Positions 1-8,528 of a stretch of DNA of 16,957 nucleotides are shown in pieces. This DNA is from an uncultured Eubacteriales bacterium (GTDB lineage Bacteria; Bacillota; Clostridia; Lachnospirales; Lachnospiraceae). The notes under the pieces are model-generated. The model ran no database searches, was not told the DNA's origin, and saw nothing but the letters and a program-made list of their open reading frames with translations. The stretch's first letter is position 1. The number at the start of each line of letters is the position of its first letter. Position numbers and translations under genes: made by a program. The DNA is taken from positions 1 through 16,957 of the forward strand of contig ONXW01000150.1 in the NCBI GenBank assembly GCA_900321915.1, in the 5' to 3' direction.

Positions 1-1337
1 GCCAGCTCCGCACGGACATTCATATCCTCGAAGATCTCCGCAGACCCAAAATACTGGGTCTCTTCGGACTCGAGGGAAAGATCAAGCCTGAGCCTGCCGA
101 GCCCGAGACCGTGGACGATCTCCCCGGAGAAGAAGCGCTCCCCCGCTTTTCCCCCGATCCCCAAATCGAACTCAAAGACGCCTGTTGCGGTCTTCTGGGG
201 ACGTTCCTCAGGCTTTCTGCGCGCATCGGAACTCCTGGTTCCCGTGACCTGGGCTTTCAGCGCGTCCACATCCCGGATCAGCTGTTCCGTCAGGCCCGTA
301 TTCACAAATGCATTATATACTCTCTGATCGAAGGGGAGCTGGTCAACCCGCTCGATGCTTACATCGTCACCCGTCCGCTTCAGGTACAGCCTGGCCAGAT
401 AGATGCCCCGCATCCCGCCTCCGCTCAGGTACTGGTTCATAGAACCCTGATACCAGGACTCCATCATCTGATGGTAGGTATCCTCGGTGCTGATGAGGAT
501 TCTGGAGGTTGCGTCCGCCGCTGGGAAATACTCCCGTCCGGCGGCTGTCACCCGGAGATTCCTCCGGCGGGTGGCGATGATGCCGTAGGCATGCTCCACG
601 GAGTACGCGGTGCAGGTCTTCTTAAGCTCTGCGGCGTCCCCCGCCGACCGGAAGGAACCGCTCCAGGATTCTTCCATGGATTCCGCGCCGTCCTGGCTGA
701 TCGCCGACAGACTGCTGGCAACAGACACCGTCACGTCCTCCAGCTCATGCTTTGCCTCGATCCGGAGAACTGTCTCAAAAGAGGCGGCCGAACGCACGAA
801 AGAAGGAATGCGCCGGGTTATGACAAGATCATTGTTTTCAAACAGTATTACTGTCTGGGATGTCAGGCTCAGGAGCGTATCCCTGTCGTCACCGGTCCGG
901 ACAGCGCTCAGGTACAGGCGGCTGCCTTCCCTGCATTTTTCAAAAGCCTCCGTCCTGCCGTTTGTCCCGGCTGCCGTCCTGGCGGGGCAGACGCCCTCCT
1001 CCCGGTATCCGAGACAGAGATAGGCGCTGGAAAGGTCCTCCTGGGACATGATGTCCTCATAGCCTTCCGTCTGGGCGAGCATCAGCACCCGGGGTTCTTC
1101 GATCACGATCTCCCGGCCGGTATCGTCCAGAGCGATTCCGGCTTCCACGGAGAGCGTTTTTTCATCCATCCGCACCACCTGCAGGCCGGATACGACGCCG
1201 ACGCCGTGAAGAAACCGGTTAATCAGCCTTCTTTTATCGTTCATATACTTCTGTTCCGAAGTCATGTCCTGATACGTCATCAGCTTGCCGTGATAATACT
1301 GATTCCGTTCAAAGGGGAAAAACTGCAGATTATTCAT
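1..1337 (-). CDS. Conserved eCIS-associated protein, 3' end outside window
   Basis: The reading frame is open from an ATG at 1337 to the window edge, giving 445 codons with no stop; the C-terminus is missing. The start overlaps the stop of the gpI-like gene by 8 bases (ATGAATAA) and has GGAGGGA about 6 nt upstream, so the two are probably translationally coupled. Residues about 5-54 carry a conserved-looking block: FERNQYYHGKLMT, then NDKRRLINRFLHGVGVVSGL, followed by a DDTGREIVIEEP segment. From memory, this FxRNxYxxGKLLT / NxKRxLxNRxLHGxGVVxGL block is frequent in proteins beside gpI-like genes of eCIS clusters, usually left as hypothetical. The rest is a mix of beta-rich and helical sequence without a motif I recognise. 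By position it could be a baseplate periphery or fibre-attachment protein, but that is inference from synteny only. Confidence 0.85.
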   Translation of the reverse strand, partial: MNNLQFFPFERNQYYHGKLMTYQDMTSEQKYMNDKRRLINRFLHGVGVVSGLQVVRMDEKTLSVEAGIALDDTGREIVIEEPRVLMLAQTEGYEDIMSQEDLSSAYLCLGYREEGVCPARTAAGTNGRTEAFEKCREGSRLYLSAVRTGDDRDTLLSLTSQTVILFENNDLVITRRIPSFVRSAASFETVLRIEAKHELEDVTVSVASSLSAISQDGAESMEESWSGSFRSAGDAAELKKTCTAYSVEHAYGIIATRRRNLRVTAAGREYFPAADATSRILISTEDTYHQMMESWYQGSMNQYLSGGGMRGIYLARLYLKRTGDDVSIERVDQLPFDQRVYNAFVNTGLTEQLIRDVDALKAQVTGTRSSDARRKPEERPQKTATGVFEFDLGIGGKAGERFFSGEIVHGLGLGRLRLDLSLESEETQYFGSAEIFEDMNVRAEL

Positions 1338-2352
1338 TCCCGGTCCCTCCCGGATCCTCGCCTTCCAGCATGCTGTCTATACCCAGATGCACTTCATCGC
1401 TGGTTCGTTTCTTTTTTACTGAGGCCTTAATCTTTACTGTCATCCCGGCAGGCTTCATATGTCCGATAATCCGCATAAGAGAGCGGTACTCTCGCGGGTC
1501 ATCGAAATACTCCGCGGGAACCAGGACGGAAAAACTCCACGGTTCGTCCGGTTCTTCATCCACCATCGCCTCTTCGCCGAGATAAAGCCGCAGGTATTCT
1601 TTCAGTCCTGCCACCGTACCCCGTTTTTTTAACAGCTCCGGCGCGCTCATCACCAGGGCGCGAAGCCTGGAATCCGGCCACAGGTACAGGTCTTTCAGGT
1701 CATACCACCCTGCCAGCTCCTCCAGAAGCCTGCGGTCCGCGGAAGCGGGATGAAGCATCCCCGCACTGCCGCGGATATCCTGTTCCCGGTCATCCTGTAT
1801 GCTCTGGAAAATACTCAGGAAGCGGTCCGTAAACTCTCCCGGATCCTGATGCCTGCTGTAGATTCCCGGAAGATAGCTCATCCAGGTCTCCTTCGGGAAC
1901 CAGAGGCACATGTCGCCGACAGAATTATCCGCCTCCCGCCGTTCGAGATCCACCTCAACAACCATATATCTTCCCGCCGTTTCATGCAGCAGGATATCAC
2001 TGCGGCCCGCAGCGCGGAGTGCGCACCAGGGCTCCATCGCCTCTCTCTTCTCCTCCGGTGTGATCTGCGGATCCCGCAGCAGCTCCGCTGCCGTGGTTCT
2101 GCGGTTCTTCCATACAAGCTCCGGAGAATCAAAACAGTAGAAGGAAGTTCTGAGCCCGCTTCCTATCCGCATCCCGATATCCAGCGTGAAGCGGTGCCAG
2201 ATGCATCCGTCATCCTGGCTGTCGAAAACCCTGGAAAAGAAGCACCCTTTCTCCGCGTCCTTCTGCAGGCGAAGCCTCCCCTTGCGGTATTCCAGCCCGC
2301 TCAGGTATCCCCGTTCATAATCCAGCTGTTTATTGATCACGAAATAATTCAT
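1330..2352 (-). CDS. Phage tail protein I (gpI)-like baseplate protein
   Basis: This 340-aa protein has the C-terminal tail-protein domain seen in gpI-like proteins of contractile tails. YLPGIY at residues 160-165 is the typical domain entry, and KKRGTVAGLKEYLRLYLG at 243-259 is its most diagnostic stretch. The N-terminal 150 residues form a separate, probably beta-rich domain starting FVINKQLDYERGYLSGLEY. In P2 and Mu, gpI homologues sit at the outer edge of the baseplate wedge and connect it to fibres; a similar role is inferred here. It starts at an ATG 8 nt after the stop of the second J-like gene with only a weak GGG upstream, so coupling to that gene is likely. Its own stop overlaps the next gene by 8 bases. 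Confidence 0.88.
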   Translation of the reverse strand: MNYFVINKQLDYERGYLSGLEYRKGRLRLQKDAEKGCFFSRVFDSQDDGCIWHRFTLDIGMRIGSGLRTSFYCFDSPELVWKNRRTTAAELLRDPQITPEEKREAMEPWCALRAAGRSDILLHETAGRYMVVEVDLERREADNSVGDMCLWFPKETWMSYLPGIYSRHQDPGEFTDRFLSIFQSIQDDREQDIRGSAGMLHPASADRRLLEELAGWYDLKDLYLWPDSRLRALVMSAPELLKKRGTVAGLKEYLRLYLGEEAMVDEEPDEPWSFSVLVPAEYFDDPREYRSLMRIIGHMKPAGMTVKIKASVKKKRTSDEVHLGIDSMLEGEDPGGTGNE

Positions 2353-2360
2353 AAATCGTT

Positions 2361-4211
2361 TTAATCCCTGTAATGATCCAGGAGGATCAGCGGGTCCCCC
2401 ATCAGAAAAACACCGTTCTTCGGAGGAACCAGGTCTCCGTTCCCTTTTCTTCCGACCCCCGGCCTGTCCGCTTCCATCTGCAGAGAGCTTATCCTCCGGA
2501 CAAAGGGAAGTCTGTCCAGCCTTCCGTACAGCTCCCCGAATTCCAGCGGCACGCCGTAAAGCCGGTTCTTTTCCGCAAAGAAGCGGCGGAATTCCTGTTC
2601 TATCAGAGCTTCGCAGTCCCGGTACTGGGGCGCGGGAATAACCTCGCAGCTGACATTGACCCGGATGTATTCCGGGGAATGCAGCCGGACGATGGTGCCC
2701 AGGATCCTGCGTTCGTCCAGATACGCACGTATATTATCCCTGTATCCCTTCGTCAGATTCAGGGCCTGGTTATCCGAACCCGGCCTGACCACGATGTTGA
2801 CGGTTTTCGGGTTGTCCTCCTCTGTCCACGCGTGGGCAGAGTGGATGATAAGCCCCGGCGTCTCCTTTACCAGCTCCTCATAATCCCTGCAGGTGACTGC
2901 CCGCCAGGTTCTGTTCTGCTCACGCAGGAGCCTGAGCAGGGCTTCTTCCGTCTTTTCCGGCTCCCTGCCCGGAGAGACAAGCCTCGTCATTCTGAACTTC
3001 AGCCCGTCCGCGGCATGATAGGCCGGATCCCCGGCGGCAAATACCGAATGTCCCTTGATATTTCCCCCCGCGCCTGCCGTCTCGGAAAACGCTGTTATAA
3101 CGATCCTGCCTTCCGGCGGAAGTCCGTGCCAGCCGTCCCCGAAGCGCACGGTCCCGGCCTGCTCATCCAGTGTATAACAGAAATCCCCGGGACCTGCCGC
3201 GAAGAAATCATCCTGTCTTTTCCACAGGTTCATCCTGCCGGGATGCAGGATATCTTCCGCCTGGATCTCAACACTGTCCGCCAGGAAATGTTCCGACGGC
3301 AGCGGGTATTCCTGGTTCGGAAACCCGTTTCCCACTGCCAGAAGCCTTCCTTCGGGATACCGGTGCGTATAGGTCTGCCGCATCTCGATCTCCCGGAGAC
3401 TGATGCTCCGGATCACGGGTGCCTCCTCAAATCCGCCCCCGCGGTATGTCACGCGAAGCATCGCATCCCCGCCTGAAGCGGGAAGCCCCTTCTCCATCCG
3501 GAAGCAGATCCGGCCGGAATACAGAAGCCCCCTGGTCTCATCTTCCAGGACTTTCAGAGGCCGCCATCCCGCCTCCGTGCGATATTCCCAGTCAAGGGCC
3601 CCCAGCGGGACAAATGTCTCCCCGACGAGGGGATTGCGTTTCTCGTCCGCCAGAAGCAGCGACATCCTGAAATCCTCACCTGCCGGCAGTTCCCCGTCTA
3701 TGAAAAAATACATGGCACTGCCTGCCTCCGGCACTGTTCCGAAAGGCGCAAAGGCCATTCCCGTATGTTCCCCGGAAATCCCCGTCTCCGTACTGTACTC
3801 CGTCCTGCCGGAGGAATCCCTCCGCTCGAGGCGCACGATCCTGGCCGCAGGGAGCATCTCCTCCCGGACGGTCTCAAAATGCAGGCCTCCCGAGGTAAAG
3901 ACCGTTCCCTCCGGTATGACCAGCTTTCCCGGCCGTTCCAGGTCCATCGCTTCCGCAAGCACATGGGAAGGCTCCCTTTTAAAGGGACGGATTCCCGCCA
4001 GACGGAAAAACTGCCTGTAATGCTCCGGTCCCAGCTGTTCCATATAGTACTGCTGGTTTTCCTGCATCCAGGAAAAGAGCTCCAGAAAGGTAATCCCCGG
4101 ATCGTGATAATTATAATCCGTCCAGTCCGGATAGATTCCGGCGATCTGGCTTCTGTATTCTTCTATTAAATTTTCAAAAGAATCGCTGTCCAGCTTCAGC
4201 TCCGGAAGCAT
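2361..4211 (-). CDS. Baseplate J/gp47-family wedge protein (second, shorter J paralogue)
   Basis: This is a 616-aa baseplate wedge protein. The N-terminus has the block typical of large eCIS J proteins: DWTDYNYHDPGITFLELFSW, followed by FFRLAGIRPF. The C-terminal third has the J-family core, including TCRDYEELVKETPG, then NIVVRPGS, then a domain of repeated beta-alpha units ending LPFVRRISSLQME. In contractile tails, J proteins (T4 gp6, Mu gp47, Afp11/Afp12) form the iris-like ring that holds the hub and rearranges on firing. I chose the ATG at 4211 because GGAGGG lies about 4 nt upstream; a GTG at 4232 in the same frame has no ribosome site. It sits 37 nt after the first J-like gene. Which of Afp11 or Afp12 it corresponds to cannot be decided by eye. 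Confidence 0.9.
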   Translation of the reverse strand: MLPELKLDSDSFENLIEEYRSQIAGIYPDWTDYNYHDPGITFLELFSWMQENQQYYMEQLGPEHYRQFFRLAGIRPFKREPSHVLAEAMDLERPGKLVIPEGTVFTSGGLHFETVREEMLPAARIVRLERRDSSGRTEYSTETGISGEHTGMAFAPFGTVPEAGSAMYFFIDGELPAGEDFRMSLLLADEKRNPLVGETFVPLGALDWEYRTEAGWRPLKVLEDETRGLLYSGRICFRMEKGLPASGGDAMLRVTYRGGGFEEAPVIRSISLREIEMRQTYTHRYPEGRLLAVGNGFPNQEYPLPSEHFLADSVEIQAEDILHPGRMNLWKRQDDFFAAGPGDFCYTLDEQAGTVRFGDGWHGLPPEGRIVITAFSETAGAGGNIKGHSVFAAGDPAYHAADGLKFRMTRLVSPGREPEKTEEALLRLLREQNRTWRAVTCRDYEELVKETPGLIIHSAHAWTEEDNPKTVNIVVRPGSDNQALNLTKGYRDNIRAYLDERRILGTIVRLHSPEYIRVNVSCEVIPAPQYRDCEALIEQEFRRFFAEKNRLYGVPLEFGELYGRLDRLPFVRRISSLQMEADRPGVGRKGNGDLVPPKNGVFLMGDPLILLDHYRD

Positions 4212-4248
4212 ACGTCCCTCCACCTGGCGCACTGTTTTACAGCGCGCG

Positions 4249-7200
4249 TCATTCCTTTATCGTTTCACTGGTTTTCCGTTCCAGCCTGAACTGGTGCTTT
4301 CCTCCCACAGGCAGTACAAACGGCATGTTTTTCACCATTTCGTAGCTCACCGCGGGACTGCCGGTACGGCTGATCATCCGTGCGAACACCGTGCAGCGCC
4401 GCAGGCTCTCGATGCCTTCCACCGACCGGACAACAGTCTCCATCTGGAAACGTTCGGGAAGTCTTCCTATCTCCCAGCCCTTCCCGTCAAAATTGCCATT
4501 TACCGGATCCAGGAACTCTGTCAGTTTTTCCTGCAGTTTTTTCTGGATCCTGTACAGTCTCTGATAATCCGTGATTACGGCTTCCACGTGGAGCTCAATC
4601 TCCACGATCTCCGCCCGGCGGATCTTAAAACCTCTCTCACAGCTGTAGGTCGCGCAGAGCTTGTCTTCAAAGTAATCATACAGCTGTTCCTTCAGCCTTT
4701 CGAACCCCGCTCCCCGGTCATTGTAGTCGTCTGTCAGGAGTACCAGGGTCACTGCGCCCGGCATTTCATTCCCGGCGGAATCCACGCCGGACAGGCAGCG
4801 CGCCTTGCGTATATTTCCCGCGGCGCTCAGGGCCAGCTCTTCATAATCCTCTTCCGTCACAGCCCGGAAACGGTGCTTCTGCTCCGCAGCGGCCCTGCGA
4901 ATCGCGCCGGCTGCGGTCTCCCTGTCATATCCCCCTGTCAGGGGCAGCGGATTGGAGACAGAACTGATATATCCCTCCGCCAGCTCCAGTCCGTTTACCG
5001 TACCTGCGGGCAGGCTGCAGATTCTCCCCCCGCCGATGCTGTAGATGGCCCGTATCCCGTCGATAACGCCGGGTGCCGGAACCCGGCATCCACTGCTCCC
5101 GCCAAAGGTGAGTATTCCTTCATTCTCATCCAGCAGGTAGACTCTCTCCCCGGAAGCGTGCCGCTCGAGGCTGTCCGTCTGTTTCCAGCGTATCCAGGCA
5201 AAACTCCGGGCGCCGTTCTCATCCCGGACCTCCCTGTAGCTCCCGTCGGCGGAGAGCGCGGCGATCTCCTCACGGCTCAGGCGTTCGTCCTCCCTCACCC
5301 ACAGCTCAAGATGGTGGATATGCCGGTTCAGCAGAGTGATGGTGGCGTCCATCTCCCGGCTTTCCATGGTCCAGTACTCATCAAATCCGTGACGCAGGGT
5401 CGTAACCTTTGCCCCGTTCATAAACCAGTTCCTGATAAACGGAACGGAAGTCCTCCTGGCAATGACTTCTGTCTGGACTGCGCGAATCCAGTATAATCTC
5501 TGCCCGAACAGGGTCAGGGGCTTCGCGTCCGGTATTCCCGCATACGTAAGAGTCCCTGTCCTGCGGAAATTCTCCGTGCCGTCCGCAGGCATAAGCGGCG
5601 CCCATTCACCCCGCCAGTATTCCCAGCTGACCTCGGGCTGGGTCTCCGCCATGGTCTGTTCTACCTCCCAGAGCATCCTGATCGGCCCCTCCGCCGCCGG
5701 GGCGGTAAATCCCATATACATGGCGGGACGGTTGTCCTCCGCCGCCCGGATCGGGTTCAGCACCCGGTTTGCCAGCCGTTCCCTGCGGATATTGACCAGC
5801 TGCTCTTCCAGATGGTTTTCGGTCGTCATATATTCCGGCTCCACCCCTTCTCCCCCGTATGCCCAGGAGATGGTGACATCCGAAATAACCGGCGGCACAT
5901 AATATCCAATGGTCTTGTAGGCGTTGTTAACCTTCAGGATCCGCGCCCGGATATAGTAGTTTTCCCCCGATCCCGCAAGAACCGGCGACATGTCATCCGG
6001 GCAGGTGAAACGGATTGTCTTATACTGGCGGCCCAGGCCTCTGGACACGCTGTAGGTGTCCGTGTACTCATTTCCCTTAAACAGCCTCGCCCAGCCGCTG
6101 CCGTTGTAATACTCCCAGATCACCTCTTCTATGGTGATGTCATACTGCTTCTCCTGGCGGAACTCCTCTTTCTTCATGATGAGCTTCCACTGGAAGGAGC
6201 TGTTCTGTTCCGGGTCAATGATGGGGACCCGGACGAACTCCTCCGCGAAACGCAGTTCTATCTTCGCACCCTTTTTGCTGAATGCGTCCGCCGCTCCGAA
6301 ATACACGTCATCGAACACAGAAAAGCGTTCTCCGAAGGGCAGGCACGGTTCCGTCAGGGTCTGGTCGCTGCCCGCGGCATGGATAACATCCGGAGCCGCT
6401 GCCGGGGATTCCGCCGTGATGCGGATACCTGCGGGGGAAAAGCTCTCCAGCCCCCGGATATCCCTGACCTCGCAGCAGAGCCAGCCGCTCAGGATCCCGG
6501 AAACCTCCGTGTTCCCCCAGGGTTCCTGGGAAGCGTCCTTTTTGATCCAGAGGGTCCCCTTGTCAATGACCGCGCTGCTGAGGTTCTCCTCTTTCTCTTC
6601 TTCGCCGCTCACATAAAAAAAGCGGACGGCGGAAGGATCGGTAAAGCGGGAAATGGCGTCTCCGGAAAGAAGCGCCCCCTCGCTGTCGTAAAACCGGAGG
6701 CCGATTACGCCCTGGCCGTCCAGTCGGAACAGGTACGGGTGGCTCAGCCGGAAAACATGCCGCTCCAGATTATCCGCGGACATGCCGAAGAGCGGGAATC
6801 CGGACTCTTCTTCCATCCCGGCCTCATAGAGAAGCCCGATATAATCTCTGGATCCCCTGGTCTCGTAAACGACGGACAGGGTATCGGGGGCGATGAAGAT
6901 ATCTTCCGTGAGCTCTACCGGCACGGTCGTCCCGTCGTCCTCCGCCACATCGCTGCGCAGGGCGGTTCCCGCCGGGAGGAAGGATCCGTTCATATCCTCC
7001 CCGGAAAGTCCGAAAACAACATACCCCTCCGCGGGGGCCGCCGCCTTCATGGACGTATTCAGACAGTTGAAATAATCGATTCTGTACTTCTCGGGAAGCA
7101 GCGAAAACTTCCTGTCCAGCCGGTTCTGCATTCCCGCATATACGCAGGCCAGCGCGCCGCCGATATCGGGCTGCGCTGTGTCAAGCCGCCATTCCGGTGT

Positions 7201-7269
7201 ATATGAATGCGCTTTTTCCTGAATTTCCTTCAGGATCTCTTCTGTCGTTCTCTGCCTGTTCTTCTTCAT
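4249..7269 (-). CDS. Large baseplate J-like assembly protein (first J paralogue)
   Basis: This 1006-aa protein is the largest in the window and the main baseplate wedge candidate. The N-terminal 150 residues resemble J proteins: a YTPEWRLDTAQPDIGGALA block, then a beta-rich region with FLPAGTAL. A long beta-rich insert fills roughly residues 250-650. The C-terminal region has the J signature VTEEDYEELALSAAGNIRKARC, then a GAVTLVLLTDD strand, and ends with repeated units around VEIELHVEAVITDY and GWEIGRLPERFQME. Its length is like the large eCIS J proteins and far above the roughly 300-400 aa of phage J proteins. The ATG at 7269 is preceded by AAGGAGG at 3 nt, a strong but tightly spaced site. 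It is 31 nt from the gp25-like gene. Two J-like genes in tandem is the usual eCIS arrangement. Confidence 0.9.
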   Translation of the reverse strand: MKKNRQRTTEEILKEIQEKAHSYTPEWRLDTAQPDIGGALACVYAGMQNRLDRKFSLLPEKYRIDYFNCLNTSMKAAAPAEGYVVFGLSGEDMNGSFLPAGTALRSDVAEDDGTTVPVELTEDIFIAPDTLSVVYETRGSRDYIGLLYEAGMEEESGFPLFGMSADNLERHVFRLSHPYLFRLDGQGVIGLRFYDSEGALLSGDAISRFTDPSAVRFFYVSGEEEKEENLSSAVIDKGTLWIKKDASQEPWGNTEVSGILSGWLCCEVRDIRGLESFSPAGIRITAESPAAAPDVIHAAGSDQTLTEPCLPFGERFSVFDDVYFGAADAFSKKGAKIELRFAEEFVRVPIIDPEQNSSFQWKLIMKKEEFRQEKQYDITIEEVIWEYYNGSGWARLFKGNEYTDTYSVSRGLGRQYKTIRFTCPDDMSPVLAGSGENYYIRARILKVNNAYKTIGYYVPPVISDVTISWAYGGEGVEPEYMTTENHLEEQLVNIRRERLANRVLNPIRAAEDNRPAMYMGFTAPAAEGPIRMLWEVEQTMAETQPEVSWEYWRGEWAPLMPADGTENFRRTGTLTYAGIPDAKPLTLFGQRLYWIRAVQTEVIARRTSVPFIRNWFMNGAKVTTLRHGFDEYWTMESREMDATITLLNRHIHHLELWVREDERLSREEIAALSADGSYREVRDENGARSFAWIRWKQTDSLERHASGERVYLLDENEGILTFGGSSGCRVPAPGVIDGIRAIYSIGGGRICSLPAGTVNGLELAEGYISSVSNPLPLTGGYDRETAAGAIRRAAAEQKHRFRAVTEEDYEELALSAAGNIRKARCLSGVDSAGNEMPGAVTLVLLTDDYNDRGAGFERLKEQLYDYFEDKLCATYSCERGFKIRRAEIVEIELHVEAVITDYQRLYRIQKKLQEKLTEFLDPVNGNFDGKGWEIGRLPERFQMETVVRSVEGIESLRRCTVFARMISRTGSPAVSYEMVKNMPFVLPVGGKHQFRLERKTSETIKE

Positions 7270-7300
7270 ATACCTCCTTTCCGGCGATCCTGCCTTATCT

Positions 7301-7717
7301 TTACAGTTCTTCGGTCAGCCCCTCGCTGATGTAGAAGGGATAGACCAGGTTGTAGGGGTTATTGGTGGCCCTGACCACATAGCTGATATCAATGTTAAGC
7401 TTTCCCGCTTCCGCGCGGTTTGCGTGCACCTCAATGTCCCGGATGCGCGGCTCCCACAGGATCAGGGCTTCCTCCACGGTCTCCTCGATCCTCGAGAGCG
7501 TCTCATAATCCATGTTGTCGAAAGCGTACTCATGGATAGAACAGCCGAAATCCGGCCGCATCACCCGTTCTCCCTTCCGGGTCATAATAATCACATAGAT
7601 GGCCTGGCGTATGTCTTCCTCATACTCCGCGGTGCGCATCTCCCCCGTCACCGGGTCCACGCCCGGCGGGAAGGCGAATCCTCTGCCAAGAAATTCACTG
7701 CCCTGTGTATTCGTCAT
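7301..7717 (-). CDS. GPW/gp25-family baseplate protein (Afp9-like)
   Basis: This 138-aa protein has the normal length for the gp25 family. Visible markers are RVMRPDFG at residues 51-58, EYAFDNMD at 63-70 and the conserved EPR triad at 89-91 (ILWEPRIRDIEV), followed by a final beta strand. In T4 and in eCIS particles, gp25 stitches the wedge proteins to the first sheath ring and is a nucleation point for sheath assembly. The ATG at 7717 has GGAG 7 nt upstream. It lies 25 nt after the spike gene and 31 nt before the first J-like gene, the same order as afp8-afp9 and Mu 45-46-47. No PAAR gene intervenes, unlike afp10. Confidence 0.95.
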   Translation of the reverse strand: MTNTQGSEFLGRGFAFPPGVDPVTGEMRTAEYEEDIRQAIYVIIMTRKGERVMRPDFGCSIHEYAFDNMDYETLSRIEETVEEALILWEPRIRDIEVHANRAEAGKLNIDISYVVRATNNPYNLVYPFYISEGLTEEL

Positions 7718-7742
7718 TCGGCTGCTCCGTTTTCTTACTGCC

Positions 7743-8507
7743 TCAGTTGATCTTGACCATACTGCCTTTCACTTCCGTGACGCCGCCGGCCTGAACAGTC
7801 AGGCTGGCGTCCGCCTTCACCTGGGTCTGGCTGCCCTTCAGCAGGGTGCTCTGCCCCTTCAGGCTCAGGCTCTGGTTTGCGGTCGCGTCCACCGAATTGG
7901 ATTTCAGCGTAAGCTTGCTGCCTTCCAGCACGGCTTCCGTACTCCCGACACGCAGGGATATCTTTTTGTCGGCCTGGACTTCGATCTCCCCTTTTGCGGC
8001 ATCAATAGTCATCCGGTTTTTCTTATCCTTGTCCCGGATATGAAGGATGTTTTTCTCATCCTCCAGGGAAATGGTCAGGCCGCCGGGCGTGCTTAAGGTG
8101 AACATCTGCTTTTTATCCGCGTCCGAAATGCGGATCTCCGTGCCGCCCGCCGTACGGATGACTTTCGTGAGGTTTTTCTCATCGACGGCCTTCTCGGGAC
8201 GTTTTACCTCGCTGCTCCAGAGTGTTCCCAGAACCACCGGGCATTCCAGCCTGTCGTTCAGGAACCCGATCACCACGTCCGTGCCGATCTCGGGCAGCAT
8301 ATAGAAACCTGCGTCCTTCGCCACATAAGGCGTCATCACGGGAATCCATCCCGTCAGCATTTTCCCGGTTTCGCCGATATAATACTCCACCCTGATCCTG
8401 CCGGGCAGGTCTTTATTATAGTTTTCCTTGACGACTCCCTGTACCAGTCCGTATCTCATGGAACCGCCGTTTATGACCCCGCCGGCCCGGGACGCATCTT
8501 CGTACAT
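7743..8507 (-). CDS. gpV/gp5-like central spike protein
   Basis: This 254-aa protein forms the central spike. Residues about 19-97 are the gp5/VgrG OB-fold: GLVQGVVKENYNKDLPGRIRV, GWIPVMTPYV, MLPEIGTDVVIGF and PVVLGTLWS are all typical. From about residue 115 onward the chain is a run of short beta strands (EVQADKKISLRVG, AVLEGSKLTLKS, SLSLKGQSTLLKG), as in the triple-stranded beta-helix of spikes. It ends with EVKGSMVKIN and has no obvious toxin or PAAR extension. The ATG at 8507 has GGAGGT 7 nt upstream. In Afp and PVC the hub and spike are fused in one VgrG-like Afp8; here the spike is separate from the gpD-like hub just upstream, as in P2 and Mu. Confidence 0.93.
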   Translation of the reverse strand: MYEDASRAGGVINGGSMRYGLVQGVVKENYNKDLPGRIRVEYYIGETGKMLTGWIPVMTPYVAKDAGFYMLPEIGTDVVIGFLNDRLECPVVLGTLWSSEVKRPEKAVDEKNLTKVIRTAGGTEIRISDADKKQMFTLSTPGGLTISLEDEKNILHIRDKDKKNRMTIDAAKGEIEVQADKKISLRVGSTEAVLEGSKLTLKSNSVDATANQSLSLKGQSTLLKGSQTQVKADASLTVQAGGVTEVKGSMVKIN

Positions 8508-8528
8508 CTGTCCGACCTCCCGCTCTCC

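Noticed and set aside
111..1430. Long plus-strand open frame of 439 codons
   Set aside because: It is antisense to the conserved minus-strand protein and the end of the gpI-like gene, has no ribosome site, and its translation is low-complexity and unlike any family.
4212..4232. GTG at 4232 as start of the second J-like gene
   Set aside because: No ribosome site precedes it, whereas the ATG at 4211 has GGAGGG at good spacing.
5812..7206. Long plus-strand open frame of 464 codons, and similar ones at 4294-5496, 2373-3476 and 10259-11515
   Set aside because: All lie opposite well-supported minus-strand tail genes. Codon bias in a GC-rich gene leaves few stops in one antisense frame; no initiation signals or recognisable domains are present.
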